Assembly: GCA_016000195.1 (NCBI GenBank)
Contig: JAECRO010000001.1
Coordinates: 131,015 to 195,014, forward strand
DNA: 64,000 nt
From: Burkholderiales bacterium
GTDB lineage: Bacteria; Pseudomonadota; Gammaproteobacteria; Burkholderiales; Burkholderiaceae_C
Reading direction: 5' to 3'
Part shown: positions 32,377 to 40,532 of the stretch, one piece after another
Layout: every line of letters starts with the position of its first letter
Position numbering within the stretch: position 1 is the stretch's first letter
Program-made: the position numbers and the translations under genes
The notes under the pieces: model-generated
The model's database searches: none
The model's input: only the letters and a program-made list of their open reading frames with translations
What the model was told of the DNA's origin: nothing

Positions 32377-33288
32377 ATGGAAATTGCACTCGTCATCCTC
32401 ATTCTGGCCGGTATTTTTATTGTGCAGAGCATCAAGGTGGTGCCGCAGCAAAATGCGTGGGTAGTGGAACGGCTGGGCAAATACCTCGGCACGCTGACGC
32501 CGGGCCTGAATTTGCTGATCCCGTTTGTGGACCGGGTGGCCTACAAGCACAGCCTGAAGGAAATCCCGCTGGATGTCCCCAGCCAGGTATGCATCACCCG
32601 CGACAACACCCAGCTGCAGGTGGACGGCATCCTCTATTTCCAGGTCACTGACGCCATGCGGGCCAGCTACGGTTCGTCCAACTACATCGTGGCGGTCACG
32701 CAATTGGCGCAGACCTCGCTGCGTTCGGTCATCGGCAAGCTCGAACTGGACAAGACCTTTGAAGAGCGCAACATCATCAATGCGCAAGTGGTGGCCGCCA
32801 TTGACGAGGCAGCGCTGAACTGGGGCGTGAAGGTGCTGCGCTACGAGATCAAGGACCTGACGCCGCCCAAGGAAATCCTGCATGCCATGCAGTCGCAAAT
32901 CACGGCGGAACGCGAAAAGCGCGCCCTGATTGCCGCCTCCGAGGGCCGCAAGCAGGAGCAGATCAACATCGCCACCGGCGAACGCGAAGCCTTCATCGCC
33001 CGCTCCGAAGGCGAAAAACAGGCCGCCATCAACAACGCGCAGGGCGAGGCCTCGGCGATTCTGGCCGTGGCCGAGGCCAATGCCCGGGCGATTGAAGTCG
33101 TGGCCATGGCGATTCGCCAGCCCGGCGGCGAACTGGCGGTTCAGCTCAAGGTGGCGGAAAAAGCCGTCGCGGCCTATTCGCAGGTCGCCAGCGAAGCCCA
33201 CACCACGCTGATCGTTCCCAGCAACATGACCGAAGTCTCGGCGCTGATCACCTCAGCCATGAAAATGGTGCAGTCGAACAAGGCTTGA
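32377..33288 (+). CDS. SPFH/stomatin-like paraslipin (QmcA-like)
   Basis: QSIKVVPQQNAWVVERLGKYLGTLTPGLNLLIPFVDRVAYKHSLKEIPLDVPSQVCITRDN. Confidence 0.93.
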   Translation: MEIALVILILAGIFIVQSIKVVPQQNAWVVERLGKYLGTLTPGLNLLIPFVDRVAYKHSLKEIPLDVPSQVCITRDNTQLQVDGILYFQVTDAMRASYGSSNYIVAVTQLAQTSLRSVIGKLELDKTFEERNIINAQVVAAIDEAALNWGVKVLRYEIKDLTPPKEILHAMQSQITAEREKRALIAASEGRKQEQINIATGEREAFIARSEGEKQAAINNAQGEASAILAVAEANARAIEVVAMAIRQPGGELAVQLKVAEKAVAAYSQVASEAHTTLIVPSNMTEVSALITSAMKMVQSNKA

Positions 33289-33325
33289 TCGGCGACAAGT
33301 CAAACAACGCTCAAAGGGAAATCCA

Positions 33326-33700
33326 TGAATGCAAAAAATGTTCTCGGCACCGAACTGCTGTCTTGTTCCTACGACCCGCTCACGGGATACTTCCGTGATG
33401 GCTGCTGCAACACCGATGCCTCCGATCATGGCTCGCACCTGATCTGCGTCCGCGTGACCGGGGAATTCCTGGCGTTTTTCAAAGGCCAAAGGCAATGACT
33501 TGAGCACGCCCTTGCCGCAGCACCGCTTTGCCGGCCTGTAACCGGGCGACCGCCGGTGCCGGTGCGCGCTTCGCTGGCGGGAAGCACTGGAGGCCGGAAT
33601 GGCTCTTCCGGTCATCCTTGAAGCGACCCGTGCGAATGCGCTCCAGCTCGTGACCCTGGCGCAGCTTGAAAAACACCGCTACCAAGGCACGGTGCATTAA
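33326..33700 (+). pseudogene. DUF2237-like protein, frameshift plus in-frame stop
   Basis: MNAKNVLGTELLSCSYDPLTGYFRDGCCNTDASDHGSHLICVRVTGEFLAF, then a shifted frame GNDLSTPLPQHRFAGL*PGDRRCRCALRWREALEAGMALPVILEATRANALQLV. Confidence 0.8.
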
Positions 33701-33765
33701 CTGCATATTTGATGGAATTGGCCGGCATAGCCGCATGATGTGACTGCTATAATCAAAAGCTGCGC

Positions 33766-33855
33766 GGAAGGGTGGATGAGCGGTTTAAGTCACACGCCTG
33801 GAAAGCGTGCGTAGGGTTATACCTACCGCGGGTTCGAATCCCGCCTCTTCCGCCA
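33766..33855 (+). tRNA. tRNA-Ser (anticodon GGA), CCA encoded
   Basis: GGAAGGGTGGATGAGCGGTTTAAGTCACACGCCTGGAAAGCGTGCGTAGGGTTATACCTACCGCGGGTTCGAATCCCGCCTCTTCCGCCA with long variable arm. Confidence 0.97.
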
Positions 33856-33863
33856 CTGATTGG

Positions 33864-33895
33864 AAAAAGCCCATGTAAATCATGGGCTTTTTTTC
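33864..33895 (+). terminator. Terminator after tRNA-Ser
   Basis: aaaaagcccatgtaaatcatgggcttttttt hairpin plus T-tract. Confidence 0.85.
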
Positions 33896-34125
33896 GTCCA
33901 TACCTTTCAACTATCAAAATGACTATCAAACATGCGAGACATGAAATCTCACTACTTGAGTTGGATCACCGATTGCGTGGCTTTGACATTCAGGGACGGG
34001 TTTTTCTCAGAGCATGTGAATTTAACGGTGCTGCTGAAAATGGGGTCCGAAGGTGCCCGGCCTTAACCCCCATGTATAGTGCAATGTAACCAAAAGCATG
34101 AATCACCAGGGAACCACTGTCATCC

Positions 34126-37100
34126 ATGAAGTTCGTCAGCAACGCTGGGCAAGAGCGTGTCATCGACTTGCTTCGTCCGGGCCTGAAGCCCGGCCACCAG
34201 CTGGACATCGTCTCCCCTGCCTACTCCCTGTTTGCATTCGCCGAAGTATTGGCTGACGCAACCCATCTGGCCCACACCCGGCTGATTACGCCACCGGAAT
34301 CTGCCGACCTCACCCTGTTGGGCTCCCCTGCAGACCGCGCAGCCCGCAACCGCCTGCAAGTTCCCTGGCTGGCCCGCCAGTTCGCACAGTGGATTGACGC
34401 CAAAGCCGAGGTGCGCCACGCAAAAGGCGCCATTCCTCAAGGGGCCATGGTCATGCGCGACGCTCTTAATCAGCCACTGCAAGCCGTTCTGGGTTCTTTC
34501 GGTTTCAGCACGGACGGTTTAGGCATCACCCCCGGCAACCCCTTGAGCCTGATTCAGGCCTCAGAAAGTCAAACCGAAGCCCAGATGCTCAGCCACTGGT
34601 TTGACCAGCAATGGACCGGCCTGCACGCCCAACCCGAGTCCAAAGCGGCGCTGGTGGCTCAGCTTCACGAATTGGCCGCGCACCGCGACCCGACTGGCAT
34701 CTACGCGCTCATCCTGTACAGCCTGTTCGCCAACAGTGGCGACGGCATGGACGAGGACCGGATCGTCAAATCCGCCACCGGCATCCGCAACACCGTCGTC
34801 TGGAAGAAGCTCTACAAGTTTCAGCGTGACGGCGTGGTGGGCGCGCTCGACAAGCTCGATCGTTTTGGCGGCTGCATCATTGCCGACAGCGTGGGCCTGG
34901 GCAAAACGTTTGAAGCGCTGGCCATCATCAAGTACCACGAGCTGCGCAATGACCGCGTGCTGGTACTGGCGCCCAAGCGCCTGCGCGACAACTGGACCAT
35001 CTACAAAAGCAACGACAAGCGCAATGTGCTGGCCGCCGACCGTCTGAACTACGACGTGCTCAACCACACCGACCTGTCGCGTGACGACGGCGCTTCAGGT
35101 GACATTGACCTGGCCCACGTCAACTGGGGCAATTACGACCTGGTGGTCATTGACGAATCGCACAACTTCCGCAATAAAAAATCGCCGCGTCAAGGCAATG
35201 AAACGCGTTACGACCGCCTGATGCGCAAGATCATCAAGGAAGGCGTTAAAACCCGCGTGCTCATGCTGTCGGCCACCCCTGTGAACAACCGCCTGGCTGA
35301 TCTGCGCAACCAGATTGCCTTCGTCACCGAGGGGAACGACACCGCGCTGGAAGGCCATGGCATTGCCAGCATAGACGCCACCACGCGCAAGGCGCAGACC
35401 CAGTTCAACCGCTGGCTGACGCTGGACGAAGCGGAAAAGACCTCGGGCAAGCTCATCGAAATGCTGGGCTTTGACTATTTCACCCTGCTCGACCACCTGA
35501 CCATTGCGCGTTCCCGCAAGCACGTCGAAAAGTATTACGGCACCAGTGAAACCGGCCGTTTCCCGGATCGCTTGGCCCCGGTCAACATCAAGGCCGAAGT
35601 TGATCTGGCGGGTGAATTCCGCTCCATTCGGGACATCAATCAGGAAATCCGCCGCCTCAACCTGGCCAGCTATGCCCCGCTGCGCTACGTTCTGCCGCAC
35701 AAGCAAGCCGCTTACGACGCCAAATACAGCACCCAGATTCGCGGCGGCGAGAGTTTCTTTCGTCAGGCCGATCGTGAAGAAAGCCTGATTCACCTGCTGC
35801 GCATCAATGTGCTCAAGCGCATGGAAAGCGCCGTTTCCTCGTTCACCTTGACCATCCAGCGGCAGCTCAAGGACGTGGAAGCCACATTGGCTTATATCGA
35901 ATCACATGTAGATGACATTGAAGAAATTGACATTGCCGACGTTGATATTGACGACCCGGCCTTTGAAACCCTGCTGGTGGGGCGCAAGGTCAAGGTGCTG
36001 CTGGGCGATGTTGACTTGATCCGCTGGAAGCAAGACCTGATTGAAGACCGCAACCGCTTGGCTACCCTGCTGGCAGCGGCCAAACAGGTTGACCCTTCGC
36101 GCGATGCCAAACTGGCCGCACTGCGCGCCATCATTGACCAGAAATGCCGCAACCCGCTCAATGCCGGCAACCGAAAAATCATCGTGTTCACCGCCTTTTC
36201 CGACACGGCCCAATATCTCTACGCACAGTTGGCACCCTGGGCCAAGAGCACGCTGGGTGTTGAATCCGCGCTGGTCACTGGCAGCGCCGGCATTCAAAGC
36301 ACCCTGCCCGGCCTGCGAAAAAGCATGGGCAGTGTTTTGTCGGCGTTTGCGCCGCGCGCCAAGGAGCGTCCGGCTGAATTTTCCGGTGAAGGCGAAATCG
36401 ACCTGCTCATTGCCACCGACTGCATTTCCGAAGGCCAGAACTTGCAAGACTGCGACTGGCTCATCAATTACGACATCCACTGGAACCCGGTGCGCATCAT
36501 CCAGCGCTTTGGGCGAATCGACCGTATCGGCTCGCCCAACCACAGCATTCAGCTCGTGAACTTCTGGCCCAACATGGAGCTGGAGGAATACATCAACCTG
36601 GAGCAGCGTGTCAGCGGCCGCATGGTGCTGCTGGATATTTCCGCCACGGGTGAAGAAAACCTGATTGAGCAACAGTCCGGCAACCCGATGAACGATCTGG
36701 AATACCGGCGCAAGCAGCTGCTTAAATTGCAAGACACCGTGATTGACCTGGAAGACCTGTCGTCCGGCGTGTCCATCACCGACTTGACGCTGACCGATTT
36801 CCGCATTGACCTGGCCCAATACATCAAGGCGCATCAAGGCCAGCTCGAAGCCTTGCCGCTGGGTGCCTGTGCGGTCACGACCAGCATGGATGCGGATATC
36901 CCGCCCGGCGTCATTTTTTGTCTGCGTGCCGAAGGCGCTGCGGCCCTTAAAACGCCCGAGTCCGGCTACCCGCTGGCCCCGCATTACCTGGTGCATGTGG
37001 CGGACGACGGCACGGTGCTGCTGCCGCATCCCCAGGCCAAACGCATTCTCGACCGCCTCAAGCGCCTGGCATTAGGGCGCGAACTGCCGGATGAGGCTGC

Positions 37101-37314
37101 CGCTAATCGCTTTGACAAAGCCAGCAAACAGGGCCAAGACATGCGGCATGTGCAAAAGCTGCTGGCCGCTGCCGTTGCGTCGGTGGTCGGCAAGAATGAA
37201 GAACGCGCCGTGGCCAGCCTGTTCTCGCCCGGCGGCACCCATGCCAGAGCCGGTGAATTTGCTGGCGCCAATGACTTCGAGGTGGTGGCCTATCTGGTCG
37301 TTTTGCCCGAATGA
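34126..37314 (+). CDS. PLD-like N-terminus plus SNF2-type helicase (defence-associated)
   Basis: Walker A IIADSVGLGKTFEALAIIKY, DEAH-like VVIDESHNFRN, LMLSATPVNNRLADL, C-terminal DCISEGQNLQDCDWLINYDIHWNPVRIIQRFGRIDRIGS; N-terminal HAK...GSFGFSTDGLG resembles a PLD HxK...GSxxF motif. Confidence 0.9.
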   Translation: MKFVSNAGQERVIDLLRPGLKPGHQLDIVSPAYSLFAFAEVLADATHLAHTRLITPPESADLTLLGSPADRAARNRLQVPWLARQFAQWIDAKAEVRHAKGAIPQGAMVMRDALNQPLQAVLGSFGFSTDGLGITPGNPLSLIQASESQTEAQMLSHWFDQQWTGLHAQPESKAALVAQLHELAAHRDPTGIYALILYSLFANSGDGMDEDRIVKSATGIRNTVVWKKLYKFQRDGVVGALDKLDRFGGCIIADSVGLGKTFEALAIIKYHELRNDRVLVLAPKRLRDNWTIYKSNDKRNVLAADRLNYDVLNHTDLSRDDGASGDIDLAHVNWGNYDLVVIDESHNFRNKKSPRQGNETRYDRLMRKIIKEGVKTRVLMLSATPVNNRLADLRNQIAFVTEGNDTALEGHGIASIDATTRKAQTQFNRWLTLDEAEKTSGKLIEMLGFDYFTLLDHLTIARSRKHVEKYYGTSETGRFPDRLAPVNIKAEVDLAGEFRSIRDINQEIRRLNLASYAPLRYVLPHKQAAYDAKYSTQIRGGESFFRQADREESLIHLLRINVLKRMESAVSSFTLTIQRQLKDVEATLAYIESHVDDIEEIDIADVDIDDPAFETLLVGRKVKVLLGDVDLIRWKQDLIEDRNRLATLLAAAKQVDPSRDAKLAALRAIIDQKCRNPLNAGNRKIIVFTAFSDTAQYLYAQLAPWAKSTLGVESALVTGSAGIQSTLPGLRKSMGSVLSAFAPRAKERPAEFSGEGEIDLLIATDCISEGQNLQDCDWLINYDIHWNPVRIIQRFGRIDRIGSPNHSIQLVNFWPNMELEEYINLEQRVSGRMVLLDISATGEENLIEQQSGNPMNDLEYRRKQLLKLQDTVIDLEDLSSGVSITDLTLTDFRIDLAQYIKAHQGQLEALPLGACAVTTSMDADIPPGVIFCLRAEGAAALKTPESGYPLAPHYLVHVADDGTVLLPHPQAKRILDRLKRLALGRELPDEAAANRFDKASKQGQDMRHVQKLLAAAVASVVGKNEERAVASLFSPGGTHARAGEFAGANDFEVVAYLVVLPE

Positions 37315-38060
37315 CAGTTGCTGATGTCGTTGCGGCGCTGGCGCTGCCGAGCGCTGCCATGGTCAACCAGCGCGTAGCCAAGCAAATGCTGGCTGACAAC
37401 GCAGCCGCCACGGCGGCCGACAAACGCAGCATCCTTGACAGCATTGATGAAATCCAGTGGCTCGCCGCCCTGAAGCCAAGCAACATCGGCGTGCCAGAGT
37501 TCCGCGACGGCACGCGCAGCTACCTGGAAGTGGCCGTGCTGAGCCTGAACGTGCGGGCGGGTGCCAAAACCGCGCGCCTGGTCGAACTGGTGCACCGCGC
37601 CATCCCCTACCCCGTTTTGTTGATCGTCCATGATGAATACAGTTTGGCGCTGTCGCTGGCCCATATTCGCCATGCCCACAACGAGGCCGATAAAACCGTG
37701 CTGGATGGTGAATCAGTCTTTGCAACCCTTCCGGGTGACGCCATCGGCCACAGCTGTCTTCAGGCCATGGCGCTGCCGCGTCAGCCGCGCAGTGATTTTT
37801 TTGCGCTTTACCAGGGCTGGATCGACACGGTCATGGCGCTGCAAGCCGCCCAACTCACCGGCCACTTCACGGCCAGCGTGAGCCGGGAGCAAGCTGCAAT
37901 GCGCCGCGCTGCTTTGCGACAATGCCACGACCTCACCACTCAAATGGCCGCGCTGCGCAAAGAGGCGGCCAAAGAAAAACAGCTGGCTCGCCAGGTGGAC
38001 CTGAATATGGCGTTGTTACGCTTGACCTCAGATTTAACCATTGCAAAGCAGCGTTTATAA
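37311..38060 (+). CDS. DUF4391-like protein
   Basis: Start overlaps the helicase stop by 4 bp (ATGA); NKRSILDSIDEIQWLAALKPSNIGVP-type sequence between helicase and mod. Confidence 0.75.
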   Translation: MTVADVVAALALPSAAMVNQRVAKQMLADNAAATAADKRSILDSIDEIQWLAALKPSNIGVPEFRDGTRSYLEVAVLSLNVRAGAKTARLVELVHRAIPYPVLLIVHDEYSLALSLAHIRHAHNEADKTVLDGESVFATLPGDAIGHSCLQAMALPRQPRSDFFALYQGWIDTVMALQAAQLTGHFTASVSREQAAMRRAALRQCHDLTTQMAALRKEAAKEKQLARQVDLNMALLRLTSDLTIAKQRL

Positions 38061-38075
38061 AAACAGGAATTCCCC

Positions 38076-38252
38076 ATGATGCGAACCGCTGAAGACCTGC
38101 TGCAAGCGCTGTTGTCGCTTGACGAATCCCACTGGCCCGCAGGAAATGCGCACCCATGTTCGGCATGGCTTATTTTTAGCCACGTCTTTACTCCTGATTT
38201 CATAGCTGCTTGCGCACGTCCTGCTTGCGCCAGAGGCATATTTGGCACTTGA
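38076..38252 (+). pseudogene. 58-codon ORF, possible gene remnant ending in a family A repeat
   Basis: MMRTAEDLLQALLSLDESHWPAGNAHPCSAWLIFSHVFTPDFIAACARPACARGIFGT*; the last third is repeat-encoded. Confidence 0.4.
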
Positions 38253-38258
38253 AATGCG
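38191..38258 (+). repeat. Family A palindromic element in the DUF4391-mod interval
   Basis: ctcctgatttcatagctgcttgcgcacgtcctgcttgcgccagaggcatatttggcacttgaaatg. Confidence 0.8.
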
Positions 38259-38329
38259 TGTTTTAAAGCCAAAATCAGGCCGCCAGAGGGCGATAAAACG
38301 CTGCCCAGGCAGGAAAAACCACTGATTTT

Positions 38330-38390
38330 CAGCATCAAATCAGCCACTAGCGCAATCAGCACGGGCGCAAGCAGCTATGTAATTCATAGC
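38330..38390 (-). repeat. Family A palindromic element in the DUF4391-mod interval, opposite orientation
   Basis: Minus strand GCTATGAATTACATAGCTGCTTGCGCCCGTGCTGATTGCGCTAGTGGCTGATTTGATGCTG. Confidence 0.8.
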
Positions 38391-38444
38391 GCAGCCACAA
38401 CCCTGTCCATCCGCACACAACGAAGTTGCCAAAGAAACAAAAAA

Positions 38445-40397
38445 ATGACCCTGCAAAAACTCGAAGCCACCAGCCCCCAGGCGCAAAGCGCCAACCTGCT
38501 GGCAGACAACATTGCCCAGCTCAAGGCCCTGTTTCCCGAACTGGTGACTGAAGGGGCCAACGGTGCGGCCATTAATGTGGATGTGCTCAAAGCCCTGGTG
38601 GGCGACGCCACGGCCACGGATGCCGATGAGAAATACGGCCTCAACTGGCACGGCAAGCGCCGCGCCCGGCAACTGGCGCTGACGCCATCCACCGGCACGC
38701 TGCGGCCTTGCCCGGAGGAGAGCGTGGACTGGGACAGCACGCAGAACCTGATGATTGAGGGCGACAACCTGGAAGTGCTGAAGCTGCTGCAAAAAAGCTA
38801 TGCCGGCAAGGTCAAGATGATTTACATCGACCCGCCGTACAACACCGGCAAGGATTTTGTATACCCGGATAATTTTCAGGACAACATCAAGAATTACCTG
38901 AAGTTGACCGGCCAGGTGGAAGGCAGCTCTAAGATCAGCAGTAATACCGAATCCAGCGGGCGGTTTCATACTGACTGGCTGAACATGATGTATCCACGCA
39001 TCAAGCTAGCGCACTCACTATTAGCTGAAGATGGTGCAATCTTTGTAAGCATTGCCGACCATGAAATACACAATCTTCGTCACGCACTGGACGAAATATT
39101 TGGAACTGAAAATTTCATCGCAACTGTCATATGGCACAAGATGGACAGTCCAAAAAACTCAGCGGTCCATCTTAGCGAAGACCACGACTACATCGTTATC
39201 TATGCAAAGAATTCGGACATCTGGCGCCCCTGTCCGTTGCCCAGAACAGAAGAAATGATTGCTCGTTACAAGAATCCTGATAACGACCCACGTGGCCCTT
39301 GGTTACTTGGAGACTTAGCAGCTCGGAATTTTTATGGTCAAGGGCGCTACCCAATAACAACACCCTCTGGAAAAATCATTCCTGGACCTCCGGCAGGAAG
39401 CTACTGGCGCATTAACGAAGGTAAGTTCAAAGAGTTTGATAAAGATGGACGAATCTGGTGGGGTACATCTGGTGAAAACAGGCCGGGAATCAAGCGTTTT
39501 ATAACTGAGGTTAAAGACGGTGTGGTACCACAAACATATTGGGCTTGGAAAGACGTTGGAAGTACACGCCACGCGAAACAGGAGCTTTCTCAACTCATGG
39601 AAGCCGATGCTGGTGACGATCTTTTCATTACTCCAAAACCCGTTCGTCTGCTGCGCCGTGTTCTGCAAATTGGTGCCCCTAAAGACGCGCTAATTTTGGA
39701 TTTTTTTGCGGGTTCTGGCACCACAATGCAAGCCGCGCTAGAGCAAAACGCCGCCGATGAGGGTAAACGTCGGTGCGTGTTAATTCAGCTACCAGAGCCA
39801 CTGCCAGAAGTAAATTCACGAGGACACGCGTCAATCGCCGACATCACAAAAGAACGTCTGCGTCGCGCAGCTATCAAAATAAGAGCTGCTATCACAGACA
39901 CGGCCTGCGCTACAGGCCAATTAAGCTTGGAAGATTCCCCCCAGCCACCGGCGGCACCGCTCGACCTGGGTTTTCGCGTCTTCAAGCTCGACCATTCCAA
40001 CATCCGCGCCTGGAACCCCGACCGCAACGACTTGGCGCAAACCCTGCTCGACCACGAGGAACACATCCTGACTGGCCGTACCGAGAACGACATCGTTTAC
40101 GAATTGCTGCTGAAACTGGGCCTGGATTTGTGCGTGCCCATGCAGTCGCGCAATTTTTCAGGCAAAACCGTCAGTGCCATCGGCGGCGGCGTGCTGATGA
40201 CCTGCCTGGCTGAGGAAATCCTGGCCAGTGACGTGGAAACCTTGGCCCAAGGCATCGTTGCCTGGCACAAGGAACTCGCCCCGGTCGGCGACACCACCTG
40301 CGTGTTCCTCGACAGTGCGTTTGAAAATGACGTGGCCAAAACCAATCTGGCCGCGATTCTGGAGCAGCACGGTATCGGCAATGTACGGAGCTTGTAG
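38445..40397 (+). CDS. mod: Type III restriction-modification DNA methyltransferase (Mod)
   Basis: MIYIDPPYNTGKDFVYPDNF (motif IV), LILDFFAGSGTTMQAALEQN (motif I). Confidence 0.95.
   Translation: MTLQKLEATSPQAQSANLLADNIAQLKALFPELVTEGANGAAINVDVLKALVGDATATDADEKYGLNWHGKRRARQLALTPSTGTLRPCPEESVDWDSTQNLMIEGDNLEVLKLLQKSYAGKVKMIYIDPPYNTGKDFVYPDNFQDNIKNYLKLTGQVEGSSKISSNTESSGRFHTDWLNMMYPRIKLAHSLLAEDGAIFVSIADHEIHNLRHALDEIFGTENFIATVIWHKMDSPKNSAVHLSEDHDYIVIYAKNSDIWRPCPLPRTEEMIARYKNPDNDPRGPWLLGDLAARNFYGQGRYPITTPSGKIIPGPPAGSYWRINEGKFKEFDKDGRIWWGTSGENRPGIKRFITEVKDGVVPQTYWAWKDVGSTRHAKQELSQLMEADAGDDLFITPKPVRLLRRVLQIGAPKDALILDFFAGSGTTMQAALEQNAADEGKRRCVLIQLPEPLPEVNSRGHASIADITKERLRRAAIKIRAAITDTACATGQLSLEDSPQPPAAPLDLGFRVFKLDHSNIRAWNPDRNDLAQTLLDHEEHILTGRTENDIVYELLLKLGLDLCVPMQSRNFSGKTVSAIGGGVLMTCLAEEILASDVETLAQGIVAWHKELAPVGDTTCVFLDSAFENDVAKTNLAAILEQHGIGNVRSL
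39869..39925 (+). repeat. Family A palindromic element, intragenic (mod)
   Basis: agctatcaaaataagagctgctatcacagacacggcctgcgctacaggccaattaagc. Confidence 0.65.
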
Positions 40398-40532
40398 CCG
40401 TCAGCCAGAGATTCACCACGAGCCTGGTGATGAATTGGACGCTCGCCTGACGCTCATGAATCCTGAGCGCCATCAACTACCGCGCCGATAACGCCAATCC
40501 ATCAAAGCAGCCCGCCGGCTTGAGAAAAAAAT

